This document shows positions 1-8,228 of a stretch of 35,102 bases of DNA, one piece after another; positions within the stretch are counted from its first letter, which is position 1; the number at the start of each line of letters is the position of its first letter. The position numbers were made by a program, and so were the translations under genes. The stretch comes from Clostridiaceae bacterium. Its GTDB lineage: Bacteria; Bacillota; Clostridia; DSM-8532. Location: contig JAAYNA010000076.1 in the NCBI GenBank assembly GCA_012521105.1, positions 1 through 35,102 on the forward strand. The letters are read 5' to 3'. The notes beneath the pieces are model-generated. The model did not search any database. It was not told the origin of the DNA and saw nothing but the letters and a program-made list of their open reading frames with translations.

Positions 1-30
1 TGAAAACCATGAGTTCTCAAGGACTTTTCC

Positions 31-106
31 TGGTGACCCACCGGAGATTCGAACTCCGGACTCCTTGATTAAAAGTCAAGTGCTCTACCGCCTGAGCTAG
101 TGGGTC
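31..106 (-). tRNA. tRNA-Lys (TTT)
   Basis: Read on the minus strand this folds as a complete tRNA. The acceptor 5' strand GACCCAC (100-106) pairs with GTGGGTC (35-41). The anticodon loop is CTTTTAA, giving anticodon TTT. The T loop has GTTCGAA. The discriminator is A and the 3' CCA is encoded (31-33). It is the last of three tRNAs in one minus-strand cluster. Confidence 0.97.
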
Positions 107-112
107 ATATAT

Positions 113-188
113 TGGCTGGGATGGCAGGACTCGAACCTACGCATGCCAGAGTCAAAGTCTGGTGCCTTACCGACTTGGCTACATCCCA
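113..188 (-). tRNA. tRNA-Gln (TTG)
   Basis: Complete cloverleaf on the minus strand. The acceptor 5' strand TGGGATG (182-188) pairs with CATCCCA (117-123). The anticodon stem CCAGA/TCTGG encloses loop CTTTGAC, giving anticodon TTG. The discriminator is G and the CCA is encoded at 113-115. It lies 6 nt upstream of tRNA-Lys, so the two are co-transcribed. Confidence 0.97.
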
Positions 189-251
189 TTGTATAGAAGT
201 CGGAAACCGGAATATTGTTCTCAGCTTCCGCCCTCATTATCTAAGTGCAAA

Positions 252-329
<78 letters not shown>

Positions 330-360
330 GAAGCTTACAGCACAAGCCTTCCGGGCCTTT

Positions 361-386
361 TTGCGTCCCCCTTAAAAAAGACGCAA
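361..386 (-). other. Leader hairpin of the tRNA operon
   Basis: A 7-bp perfect inverted repeat (TTGCGTC at 361-367, GACGCAA at 380-386) lies at the expected transcription start of the tRNA promoter. The leader RNA would therefore begin with a stem. No U-run follows it, so it is not an obvious terminator. It could be a processing signal. Its function is inferred only. Confidence 0.4.
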
Positions 387-390
387 GCTT

Positions 391-419
391 ATTTTAAGAC
401 AGAACTGCACGAATGTCAA
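391..419 (-). promoter_or_regulatory. Promoter of the tRNA-His-Gln-Lys operon
   Basis: Minus strand: TTGACA (414-419), a 17-nt spacer, then TAAAAT (391-396). This is close to the housekeeping sigma consensus and starts about 55 nt upstream of tRNA-His, as expected for a strong stable-RNA promoter. The AT-rich stretch 420-546, between this promoter and the end of the rsmF-like gene, shows no further gene or clear terminator. Confidence 0.8.
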
Positions 420-546
420 GCAAAAAATTATTCCTTTTTCAAATTTTCTAGTCTTTTTTTTAGTAAATACACTATTTTTCCGAGTAAAACAACCTCTTTT
501 TAGTTCACATAATACAGCTACCATGCATCTTTGAGTGATCATCATG

Positions 547-1902
547 TTACCTTGTTTTTCTCCAACCTCTTGGGTACAAATTTTTTAAAATATTATTATT
601 TATTTTGCCCCAACCCAGCGGAAAATTTTCAACTCCTAATAAAATAAAACCTTTTTCGCCTTCAAAAATTAATGTCTCACCTTTAAGATAACGAGTTAAA
701 TCGGATTCATCCAGTGAAAAGGATCGCTTTTTTGTTATATTGTTCCAGTTGAGAGCCATTGCAAAAGCTTGTGAGGGTTCAAATTTTCCGTACACCTCCG
801 CCCCTGCGTATAATCCTGTTTTTACCAGCTTGAGTTTTGCGTTATATTCAAATCCAGAAGGTACTAAATTAAGACGTGGTCCATTAACGTAATAAATACC
901 CTGTGGGTGATTATACAGAATCTGATCACAGAATTCCCGGAAGCTTTTTAAAGGCTCATCGGATTTTGAATTGCTGTCCTGGGGTATAAAATCGCCATAC
1001 CTGCCAAGTAACGCGACAAAATGCCCCTCACCCTTTATTCTGTGAGGCCATAACCGGGCTGTTTTAAGTAGTTCGGCGTTTCCATCGGCCCAGTCGGGAC
1101 GGCCGGGCTCTATTCCCGCTCTTTTGGGAATATCTTTAAGGTACAGGTCAGGATACGTTTTTAAAAAATGGGCAATGTTCTGTTCGTTTTCTTCGGGATT
1201 AAATGTACAGGTGGAATAAACCAAAGTGCCACCTGGGGAAAGCATTCGATAAGCATGGTCAAAAATTTCCCGCTGAAGTTCCTGCATTTCTTCAGCTCTG
1301 TATTTATTCCAGCTCTTTACCGCATCATGGTCTTTGCGAAACATTCCTTCCCCAGAACAGGGTACATCCAGCAGGATTTTATTGAAATAATGTCTGTATA
1401 CCACTGACAGCCTTGATGGCGATTCATTTGTAACAACAGTATTTGTAATGCCGCATAGCTCAATATTTTTAACAAGGGCTTTAATTCTTTTCGGATTTAT
1501 GTCATTAGATAATAAAAAGCCCTGGTTCTTCATACCTGCCGCCAATGCCACCGTTTTACCTCCGGGTGCGGCACACAAGTCCAATACTCTGTCTCCCGGT
1601 TTGGCATTTAATACTTCTGCAGGAAACATTGCACTTGGTTCCTGGATATAATATAAACCAGCGTGGTAATATGGATGCGTACCGGGTCTTGAGTCTTCCT
1701 TAATATAAAACCCGTGTTCCGACCATGGTATGGGCCGGATTTCAAAGGGTGATATTTTATTCCATGTTGGGAGGTCTGTCTTTAAACTGTTTATTCTTAT
1801 TCCTGTAACCCTGTCTTCATTAAGAGACTCTATAAATTCATCAAATTCAGAAGGTGCCATTAAACTTCTGAACCTGTTCTCGAAATCGGATGGAATATGC
1901 AT
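547..1902 (-). CDS. rsmF: RsmF-type 16S rRNA (cytosine-5) methyltransferase
   Basis: A 451-residue NOL1/NOP2/Sun (RsmB/RsmF) family enzyme, expected to place m5C on rRNA with S-adenosylmethionine in the cytoplasm. The SAM-binding motif is DLCAAPGGKT (about residues 108-117). The two family cysteines are present: C182 in motif IV (DVPCSGEG) and C232 in motif VI (YSTCTFNPEE), which attacks C6 of the target cytosine. The N-terminal region and the C-terminal RNA-binding (PUA-like) half match the longer RsmF layout rather than RsmB. The ATG follows TAAGGAG, and a promoter lies at 1956-1984. Family is sure. The exact target nucleotide (the C1407-type site in E. coli) is inferred. Confidence 0.9.
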   Translation of the reverse strand: MHIPSDFENRFRSLMAPSEFDEFIESLNEDRVTGIRINSLKTDLPTWNKISPFEIRPIPWSEHGFYIKEDSRPGTHPYYHAGLYYIQEPSAMFPAEVLNAKPGDRVLDLCAAPGGKTVALAAGMKNQGFLLSNDINPKRIKALVKNIELCGITNTVVTNESPSRLSVVYRHYFNKILLDVPCSGEGMFRKDHDAVKSWNKYRAEEMQELQREIFDHAYRMLSPGGTLVYSTCTFNPEENEQNIAHFLKTYPDLYLKDIPKRAGIEPGRPDWADGNAELLKTARLWPHRIKGEGHFVALLGRYGDFIPQDSNSKSDEPLKSFREFCDQILYNHPQGIYYVNGPRLNLVPSGFEYNAKLKLVKTGLYAGAEVYGKFEPSQAFAMALNWNNITKKRSFSLDESDLTRYLKGETLIFEGEKGFILLGVENFPLGWGKINNNILKNLYPRGWRKTR

Positions 1903-1955
1903 TTAATTTAGCTCCTTAAGGTTTACAAATATATAAATTCAATGTCATAAAAAGC

Positions 1956-1984
1956 AATATAGAAAATTGCCCTGCGGTTTTCAA
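1956..1984 (-). promoter_or_regulatory. Promoter upstream of the rsmF-like gene
   Basis: Minus strand TTGAAA (1979-1984), 17-nt spacer, TATATT (1956-1961), about 55 nt before the rsmF-like ATG. It suggests that rsmF is transcribed separately from the pyrimidine genes just upstream, although no terminator is visible in 1985-2019. Confidence 0.6.
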
Positions 1985-2019
1985 TATCCAATGAATTAAA
2001 TTAATTAACAGTACAACCT

Positions 2020-2913
2020 TCAGTCTTTAAGGTTTAAACCTGAAGGGGTGCCAGAAATATTACAATAGCCTTTTTCTATACATAGTCTTGCCCGGGAGGC
2101 TGTTTTTTCATCACTGTTAAGAGCATTTTTAATGAAATCTGGATTGTCTAAAAAAAAGTCCTCCATAAACCCGTCGGGATCTTCAATATACTTTATTACC
2201 ATTTCGAGCTGTTCCTTATCTATGTATTTTTTGTCATAAGCTTCCTTGAACACATCGCCATCTATACCAACAAGGGCATTGGACTGAACTTCTAGCTTTT
2301 CAAGAAGCTCACTTCCTCCCTGCAGCCTGTCAATAATTACAAAAGAGTATTTCATATTGCCACCTGCATTTTTTATGACTGGAATCCAGGCCCGCTCATA
2401 GCTTGAAGCACTGGTTATTAAATCGGCAATATGCAAAACCTTTGCTCCATTCAAGGAAATAAGCTTTTCAGACTTACGGTTCCGGAAAATATATGCATCC
2501 AAATCTTTAAAGATAGTAATATGGGGTTTTCCAAGAAGTTCAGCGGCTGCAAGCGAGAAAAACCAGTCGCGGCGCTCACCACCCGATATATAGTCATAAT
2601 CGTCGCCGGGTATTGCTTTTTTAATTGTGTCAATAAGCGCATCTATTGTTGACCTGTAAACCCTGTCTTCTTCGTAATTTTTCATGACCAGTTCATACAA
2701 AACACCCGGGCATTCTTCTTTTTTTTCTTTTACCGTATCTATAACCTGCAGCAGGGAATTTGCCTTTTCTTCACCACCATACAGAAAATGGGTATTTATA
2801 TAATAGGGACCTATTTTTCCCGATGTATACCAGAATGGTTGGTTTGCGGGGCAAACACGTATGGCCTTCGTATCAAAAAGTGCTTTAATAAGTTTTTCCT
2901 TAATATTATTCAT
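2020..2913 (-). CDS. Divergent orotate phosphoribosyltransferase-like protein
   Basis: A 297-residue protein related to OPRT (PyrE). The N-terminal WYTSGKIGPYYINTHF (about residues 29-43) resembles the OPRT substrate segment, and RRDWFFSLAAAELLGKP (114-130) resembles the part before the PRPP site. The PRPP loop, normally like VDDVITTGGS, reads IADLITSASS (162-171), so the first acidic residue is alanine and the glycines are lost. It is also longer than usual PyrE (about 190-215 residues), with an insertion at 50-105 and a helical C-terminal extension. Start: ATG after GGAGG. It lies 12 bp downstream of a histidine phosphatase and close to pyrD/pyrK, which supports a pyrimidine link. Whether it still makes OMP is uncertain; it may be a regulatory or altered transferase. 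Confidence 0.65.
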   Translation of the reverse strand: MNNIKEKLIKALFDTKAIRVCPANQPFWYTSGKIGPYYINTHFLYGGEEKANSLLQVIDTVKEKKEECPGVLYELVMKNYEEDRVYRSTIDALIDTIKKAIPGDDYDYISGGERRDWFFSLAAAELLGKPHITIFKDLDAYIFRNRKSEKLISLNGAKVLHIADLITSASSYERAWIPVIKNAGGNMKYSFVIIDRLQGGSELLEKLEVQSNALVGIDGDVFKEAYDKKYIDKEQLEMVIKYIEDPDGFMEDFFLDNPDFIKNALNSDEKTASRARLCIEKGYCNISGTPSGLNLKD

Positions 2914-2925
2914 ACAATACCTCCA

Positions 2926-3606
2926 TTATTCGTCGCCAAAAAATCTGTCCTTGTATTCTTTAAACCACTCCTGATTTTGCAGGGTGCTAGTTTCTTTATC
3001 CAGGTGGCTTGCATCCCCCTCTAAAATCACCTGAAACTGTCCTTGTTCCTCTGTTACAATTGTTACAGCAGTATTATCGCACCAGGGAATTTTTATTATA
3101 TCTTTAAGATGCATCCCCCTGAACCAGCATAAAAGAACTCGGATTGCAGTACCATGGGTTACAATACAGATGTTTTTGCCCCGCTCCAGAGAAAGTATAT
3201 CCTGAACTGCTGTAACAACTCGTTCTTGAAAAGATACCATGCTTTCGCCCTCGGGCATCTGGTGAATGTGTGGCTTTGTTTCCCAGGTGTCATATTCTTC
3301 CGGATAAGCTTTTGCAAGGTCTTCCCATCTCATCCCCTCCCAAAGACCTCCGTTTATTTCTTTCAAATCTTCACGGAGGATTATCGGAAGTCTCTTAATT
3401 CCGGATATATACTCTGCGGTCTCCATAGTTCTTTTTAACACACTGCTATATATAACATCAATTTTGACATCTGAAAGCCTTTCAGCTACCTGCCTGGCCT
3501 GAATATGCCCTCTTTCGGTTATGCTTTCATCAGTCCAGCCATGAAACTCCCTTATTTTATTTCCAACGGCTTCTGCATGCCGAACAATTATCATTGTTGT
3601 TTTCAT
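2926..3606 (-). CDS. Histidine phosphatase family protein (phosphoglycerate mutase-like)
   Basis: A 226-residue branch-1 histidine phosphatase. The catalytic RHG-type motif is RHAEAVGN (His10 becomes phosphorylated), followed by TERGHIQA, ELK-like EINGGLWEG, and the second catalytic histidine in VTHGTAIRVLL. The order and length fit GpmB/CobC/PhoE-like phosphatases. The substrate cannot be told from the sequence. It sits between pyrD and the OPRT-like gene, with 33 bp and 12 bp gaps, so a nucleotide or sugar phosphate substrate is plausible but unproven. The ATG follows AAAGGGTG. Confidence 0.85.
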   Translation of the reverse strand: MKTTMIIVRHAEAVGNKIREFHGWTDESITERGHIQARQVAERLSDVKIDVIYSSVLKRTMETAEYISGIKRLPIILREDLKEINGGLWEGMRWEDLAKAYPEEYDTWETKPHIHQMPEGESMVSFQERVVTAVQDILSLERGKNICIVTHGTAIRVLLCWFRGMHLKDIIKIPWCDNTAVTIVTEEQGQFQVILEGDASHLDKETSTLQNQEWFKEYKDRFFGDE

Positions 3607-3639
3607 CGTTACACCCTTTCTCTCTGCTCTAATAGTAAA

Positions 3640-4548
3640 TTAATCCAATAAAGCTCCGGTAAGCTCTGAAATCTTTTTAAAGCCGTGCTGCTCCATGTAC
3701 TGTTTTATTCCATCAAGAGTTTCAACCCAAACATAGGGATTTACAAAACCTGCAGTTCCGATCATTACAGCAGAAGCACCTGCCAGTATGAATTCAATGG
3801 CATCATCTGCGTCAGAAATACCGCCCATTCCAATCACCGGTATCTTCACCGCTTTTGATACCTGATATACCATGCGTACAGCAACCGGCTTAACCGCCGG
3901 ACCGGAAAGTCCTCCCATAATATTTCCGAGTATTGGTTTCCTTGACTTTATATCTATTGCCATCCCAAGAAGTGTATTTATTAAACTCACAGAATCTGCT
4001 CCCGAATCTTCTGCTGCTTTTGCCATTTCTGTTATATCTGTCACATTAGGAGAGAGCTTAACTATAAGCGGTTTTTTACAAACCTTCCGAACAGCAGACG
4101 TTACTTTGGATATACCTTCGGCGGTACTGCCAAACATAAGGCAGCCTTCTTTCACATTCGGGCATGAAACATTAAGCTCAATTGCATCAATATCAGTATC
4201 TGATAAAATCTCTGCAATACGGCAGTAATCATCAACGGTGTTCCCGGCTATGTTCGCAATTATAGCGGTATCAAACCTTCTTAAAAAAGGTATTTCGTCC
4301 TTGATAAAAGAGTAAACACCCGGGTTTTGAAGTCCAACACTGTTTAAAATGCCCGCAGGAGTTTCTGCAATTCTGGGCGGTTCATTCCCTTTCCTCGGCT
4401 TTAATGTAAGTCCCTTTACAGAAATACCACCCAGCAGGTTCAAATCAAAATATTCACTGAATTCCCTTCCAAAGCCGAAGGTGCCCGAAGCAGCAATTAT
4501 CGGGTTTTTAAGTTTCAATCCGGCAATATTAACAGATAAATCCAACAA
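3640..4548 (-). CDS. pyrD: Dihydroorotate dehydrogenase catalytic subunit (class 1B)
   Basis: A 302-residue FMN enzyme that oxidises dihydroorotate to orotate in pyrimidine synthesis. NPIIAASGTFGFG near the N terminus, NSVGLQNPG (69-77) and ELNVSCPN (124-131, catalytic base Cys129) are class 1B signatures. The C-terminal GMGGISDADDAIEFILAGA is the FMN phosphate region. The neighbouring pyrK supplies the NAD-linked electron-transfer subunit, confirming the 1B type. The start is TTG at 4548, five bases after GGAGG. No ATG lies near the ribosome binding site. Confidence 0.95.
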   Translation of the reverse strand: MLDLSVNIAGLKLKNPIIAASGTFGFGREFSEYFDLNLLGGISVKGLTLKPRKGNEPPRIAETPAGILNSVGLQNPGVYSFIKDEIPFLRRFDTAIIANIAGNTVDDYCRIAEILSDTDIDAIELNVSCPNVKEGCLMFGSTAEGISKVTSAVRKVCKKPLIVKLSPNVTDITEMAKAAEDSGADSVSLINTLLGMAIDIKSRKPILGNIMGGLSGPAVKPVAVRMVYQVSKAVKIPVIGMGGISDADDAIEFILAGASAVMIGTAGFVNPYVWVETLDGIKQYMEQHGFKKISELTGALLD

Positions 4549-4587
4549 TAAATCCTCCCTGATATAATTTTTTCAAAATTTAAATTC

Positions 4588-5361
4588 TCAGAAAACAATT
4601 TTTTCCGCACCGAAAACAGGGCCGTCCCTGCAGATACGTTCATACTCGTAGTCATCATTATGCCTTGTTTTACATGCACATACAAGACAGGCCCCTATAC
4701 CGCAGCCCATGCGCTGTTCCATCGATACTTCGCAGAATATATTCTTTTCAATGCAAACTTCGGCCACTGTTTTCATCATGGGCAGGGGGCCACAGGTATA
4801 AACCCGATCGGGTTTTTCGGTTTCAAGAAAATCCAGGAAAGGTTTTGTAATCAGCCCATTTTCACCAAAGCTGCCGTCATCGGTTGATATAATGAGCCTG
4901 TTTGTAACCTGTTCAAAATCCTTTTGCAATACTATTAAGTCCTTTGTCCTGAACCCAAGAAAAGCAGTTTTATTAACATCAATGCTTTTTTCAAGTAAAA
5001 ACAGCAGCGGGAAAACTCCAATACCCCCGCCAATAACGCAAATCTTCTCACCTTTTTCGGGAAGGGTAAAACCCTTGCCAAGGGGACCCATACAGTCTAT
5101 AGTATCTCCGCTGTTAAGGCAGGACAGAAGCCTCGTGCCCTTCCCACGGATCATATATACAATATCAAAAGTATTCTCTACAGGATTTGTCCGTAAAATG
5201 CTTATAGGCCGTCTTAAAAAGGTATTCAGGCCATCAGAGCACTTAATATTAACAAACTGCCCGGGAACTGCCTTCCCGGAAACTCTTTCAGACTTTAATC
5301 TTAGAAAATAAATATCTTCTGCAAGTTTTTCAGTTTTATCAATGACCACATTAAAACTCAT
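4588..5361 (-). CDS. pyrK: Dihydroorotate dehydrogenase electron transfer subunit
   Basis: A 257-residue iron-sulfur flavoprotein that partners PyrD and passes electrons to NAD+. FAD-binding RRPIS is at 50-54, the NAD-binding region contains CVIGGGIGVFPL (108-119), and TCGPLPMM is at 189-196. Four C-terminal cysteines (220, 225, 228, 244) in the pattern GCGIGACLVC...C hold a [2Fe-2S] cluster. The ATG follows GGAGGATATTT. It is 39 bp upstream of pyrD and only 38 bp downstream of the PHP gene, so it probably belongs to the operon that starts at 8607. Confidence 0.94.
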   Translation of the reverse strand: MSFNVVIDKTEKLAEDIYFLRLKSERVSGKAVPGQFVNIKCSDGLNTFLRRPISILRTNPVENTFDIVYMIRGKGTRLLSCLNSGDTIDCMGPLGKGFTLPEKGEKICVIGGGIGVFPLLFLLEKSIDVNKTAFLGFRTKDLIVLQKDFEQVTNRLIISTDDGSFGENGLITKPFLDFLETEKPDRVYTCGPLPMMKTVAEVCIEKNIFCEVSMEQRMGCGIGACLVCACKTRHNDDYEYERICRDGPVFGAEKIVF

Positions 5362-5399
5362 AAATATCCTCCAGTGTATCTATGTTAAGATAAAAATTT

Positions 5400-6113
5400 T
5401 TAACCCCTTAGCTTCTCCAGAACATCAGTTACACTTAGTCTATCCAGCTCAATAAATGATTCCCTTTCAAGAATCATGCCAAGATCATGGGCATCAGATG
5501 ATGAAATAAAAAATTTATCCGAATATTCGGGGTATTTTTTTAAAAAATCCTCTTTTGAAACACCCCTGGACAACTCTAAAGTATTGAAACATAAGTCGTC
5601 GGGTATTGAACCAAGGTTTGAAATAATGCTATAAGAACCTCTGTCAACATGAGCTGGGACAGGAACACCTCCAATCTCACGGACTAAAGAAGCACAGCTG
5701 TATAAATCAAGTTTTGTTGCTGTTGTTAAAAGATGTTCTACTTTTTTTACCGGTCTGTCCTCGGCATCCATAATCCACTGCGGACCAAAAATATCTTCCC
5801 TGTTTTTGATATTAAGATAGTAACTGTCTAAAACCGACTGCATATAAAAAATACTTTCCAACGATGGGAAATAACAAAGAAGATGGATTTCTTCGCTGGT
5901 TTCAAGCTCAAGCCCCGGCATAAATAAAATACCCGCTTCATCGGCTATTTTAGAGATGGCTTCCAGATTCCCGGTATGGTTATGATCGCATACCGAAATA
6001 ATATCAAGCCCTTTTATTTTCGACATCATAACAATATTACGGGGTGTCATGTCATTACTGGCGCAGGGAGAAAGACAGGAATGAATATGCAGATCCGCTG
6101 CCGCTTTAACCAT
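5400..6113 (-). CDS. PHP-domain metal-dependent phosphoesterase
   Basis: About 237 residues. The PHP N-terminal metal motif is DLHIHSCLSPC (His9, His11), followed by SVCDHNHTGN, a PGLELETSEE segment, PAHVDRG and a C-terminal SSDAHDLG, together giving the usual three-metal histidine/aspartate set. The ATG at 6113 is preferred over the upstream in-frame ATG at 6158, because the upstream one lies inside the preceding gene and would add a residue stretch not typical of PHP proteins; the chosen start overlaps that gene by 8 bp. It forms part of the hydrogenase-like cluster. PHP proteins of this type cleave phosphoesters (nucleotides or small phosphates); the substrate here is unknown. Confidence 0.85.
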   Translation of the reverse strand: MVKAAADLHIHSCLSPCASNDMTPRNIVMMSKIKGLDIISVCDHNHTGNLEAISKIADEAGILFMPGLELETSEEIHLLCYFPSLESIFYMQSVLDSYYLNIKNREDIFGPQWIMDAEDRPVKKVEHLLTTATKLDLYSCASLVREIGGVPVPAHVDRGSYSIISNLGSIPDDLCFNTLELSRGVSKEDFLKKYPEYSDKFFISSSDAHDLGMILERESFIELDRLSVTDVLEKLRG

Positions 6114-6456
6114 CGCCAAACTCCAAATTCTTAGTATAAAAATTAATACAGATTTCATACCCTGTATGCGGGGCCTGAACTATAATAACCCCCTTTTCGA
6201 CGGCTTTATTAATTGTCAGCTCTTCAACCTCGATATTCTCGGGAATAACAATACAGGAGGCATTAGTAAGGCACGCTACAGCTACAATATTAATGTTTGT
6301 ATGCACAGTAACCCAAAGTTCACCGTCTTTTACCCGTGCCATTGCCATGCTCAGCAGATCACAGATATAAACCCCTGTAATTTCAGTCTTATCGGCTTTA
6401 TCGGCACAACTTAATATCTTGTACCCGAAATGTTGTACAAAATCTTTAACTGTCAT
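6106..6456 (-). CDS. DRTGG-domain protein (second copy in cluster)
   Basis: 116 residues, resembling the stand-alone DRTGG domain, a fold also found next to CBS and kinase-type modules. The segment TGVYICDLLSMAMA, then GELWVTVHTNINIVAVA and CIVIPENIEV, follow the pattern of this family, including a conserved DLLS. It is a paralogue of the protein at 8221-8577 (compare SACGADLMSDVMA there). It is translationally coupled to the PHP gene by an 8-bp overlap and follows the hydrogenase-like gene by 20 bp. The molecular role of DRTGG domains is not established; ligand sensing is a reasonable guess. Confidence 0.7.
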   Translation of the reverse strand: MTVKDFVQHFGYKILSCADKADKTEITGVYICDLLSMAMARVKDGELWVTVHTNINIVAVACLTNASCIVIPENIEVEELTINKAVEKGVIIVQAPHTGYEICINFYTKNLEFGDG

Positions 6457-6476
6457 TTAATTTTCTTCCCCCTGAA

Positions 6477-7787
6477 TTAATCTTCTGTTTTTGGTTTGTA
6501 AATATGTTCAAGTGCTTTCATCTGATCTGCCAGATCCGACACCTTTTCTCTTAATTTAAATATACAATCGGTCTCGAATGCAAGTCCCCTAACTATATCC
6601 TCGGCAAGAGAACGACATCTTGGTGAACCGCAGGCGCCGCAATCAAGGCCCGGAAGGCCGTCATTAATCTCTTCCAGCTTCTGCATCTTCATCATGGCTT
6701 TCATCATGTTGTCGTCAAGCTTTAATATGGGTTTATACTCCATATCTTTTGTCCATAACAAATCCTGATAGTCTGCTGCGGTGTTTTCGTAAGAGAAACC
6801 ATTCTTTTTAGCATTACCAATCTGCCATTTAAGGTTTGTTCTGGCAACAAAGGGATTTACAACTGTCAAAGGGCCTCCAAGGCAGCCTTCGGTACAGGAC
6901 AACGCTTCCACAAAGTCCACATCATTGAGCCTGTCTTCAACTATTTCTTCAAATATATCTATAACATTATGTATACCGTGAACCGCAAGAGACCTGGAAG
7001 TTTCGAGGGCATTGCACTCTCCTCCCGAACCTGCCCACCCAACACCGTAGGCTCCCGAAGATACCAGATCACAGTCATAATCCTGCGGTATATTTTTCAT
7101 TTTTTCAAGAAGTTTAATATGTATGTCCTTCATTGAAAAGACACCGCTTACAAATGACTCCTTTTTTTCGTAAGGAGCCTTAACGCTTGTAACTTTCGCA
7201 GCACACGGTGATATAAAAAATACCCCTATTTTGTTTGAGGGAATATTTTTCTCCTTAGATATTGTATGTTTTGCAATCCTTGCGGCAACTTCCATCGGGG
7301 ATTCTATTTTTAACAGATTTTTGATTAAATTAGGAAATCTTACCTGAATTAAGCGGACAACAGCCGGGCACGCCGAGGATATAACAGGCTTTTTTACATT
7401 ATCGGTTTTTATTATCTGCCTAGTTGCATCTGAAACTATCTCTGCTGCTCTTGCTACTTCAAAAACCCAGTCAAAACCAAATCCCAGTAAGCCCCTCAGA
7501 ATTCTTTCCCGTGAAAACTCCTGTCCGAACTGCCCATAAAGTGTTGGTGCCGGTAAAGCTATTTTAAAATGGTATTCACTCATTACAGAAAACGGATCAG
7601 TAACAGCCTTTTTTGCGTGATATGGACACACTCTGATACACTCACCACAGTCTATACAGCGTTCTTTTATAATAGTTGCCTTACCCTTTCTTACCCGTAT
7701 AGCTTCTGTAGGGCAATGTTTAATGCAGTTCGTGCATCCCCTGCATTTTTCCTCCTCGAGTGTAACCGAATGGAAGTAATTGGTCAT
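6477..7787 (-). CDS. [FeFe]-hydrogenase-like iron-sulfur protein (putative sensory type)
   Basis: A 436-residue protein. The N terminus has two 4Fe-4S ferredoxin motifs (Cys 15/18/21/25 and 44/47/50/54). The hydrogenase core keeps all four H-cluster cysteine positions: C140 in SSACPAVV, C195 in SPCAAKV, and C298 and C302 in SCTEGCLGG. The usual TSCCP cysteine that relays protons is alanine (A139), and the L2 and L3 loops are otherwise divergent. A C-terminal Fe-S domain (Cys 383/386/391/408, LDCGACGSPRC) and a short coiled-coil tail follow. Known [FeFe] hydrogenases with this layout and with regulatory neighbours are considered sensory rather than catalytic. The surrounding RsbW-like ATPase and DRTGG genes fit that view. 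H2 sensing itself is inferred. Confidence 0.85.
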   Translation of the reverse strand: MTNYFHSVTLEEEKCRGCTNCIKHCPTEAIRVRKGKATIIKERCIDCGECIRVCPYHAKKAVTDPFSVMSEYHFKIALPAPTLYGQFGQEFSRERILRGLLGFGFDWVFEVARAAEIVSDATRQIIKTDNVKKPVISSACPAVVRLIQVRFPNLIKNLLKIESPMEVAARIAKHTISKEKNIPSNKIGVFFISPCAAKVTSVKAPYEKKESFVSGVFSMKDIHIKLLEKMKNIPQDYDCDLVSSGAYGVGWAGSGGECNALETSRSLAVHGIHNVIDIFEEIVEDRLNDVDFVEALSCTEGCLGGPLTVVNPFVARTNLKWQIGNAKKNGFSYENTAADYQDLLWTKDMEYKPILKLDDNMMKAMMKMQKLEEINDGLPGLDCGACGSPRCRSLAEDIVRGLAFETDCIFKLREKVSDLADQMKALEHIYKPKTED

Positions 7788-7802
7788 ATTACTGTCCTTT
7801 CC

Positions 7803-8228
7803 CTAATACAAATATATTGTTATGTAAACTCTTGTCCCCTTGTTTGGCTCGCTTTCCAGTACAAACTTATCTGAATTTCTTTTAATATTGGATAAACCCA
7901 TTCCTGCGCCAAATCCCATTTCCCGAATCGAGTCGGGCGCCGTGGAATACCCTTCCTTCATAGCAAGTTCAATATCTTCTATTCCTGGTCCCTCGTCAAA
8001 AACAAATATCTCTATTTTGTCCTCAAAAATCTCAACGCGAGCCTTCCCTCCATTCCCATGTATAACAACATTTAATTCAGCTTCATACATGGCAATGGAT
8101 GTTCTTTTAATAATAGTTGGATTTACACCCAATTGGGTTAAAAGTTTACGAACATTGCTTGATGCTTCCCCCGCCAGTGAAAAATCATTGGCTGGAATAT
8201 CATATTCCTTTTTAATAATACTACTCAC
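7803..8228 (-). CDS. RsbW/SpoIIAB-like ATP-binding protein (anti-sigma-type HATPase)
   Basis: A 141-residue GHKL ATPase domain standing alone. The N box is AMYEAELNVVIHGN, G1 is DEGPGIED and G2 is GFGAGMGLSNIKR. This is the layout of anti-sigma factor serine kinases such as RsbW, without any histidine kinase dimerisation domain. It starts with GTG at 8228, overlaps the upstream DRTGG gene by 8 bp and ends 15 bp before the hydrogenase-like gene. No sigma factor or anti-anti-sigma partner is encoded in the window, so its target is unknown. It probably transmits the state of the hydrogenase-like protein. Confidence 0.88.
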   Translation of the reverse strand: MSSIIKKEYDIPANDFSLAGEASSNVRKLLTQLGVNPTIIKRTSIAMYEAELNVVIHGNGGKARVEIFEDKIEIFVFDEGPGIEDIELAMKEGYSTAPDSIREMGFGAGMGLSNIKRNSDKFVLESEPNKGTRVYITIYLY

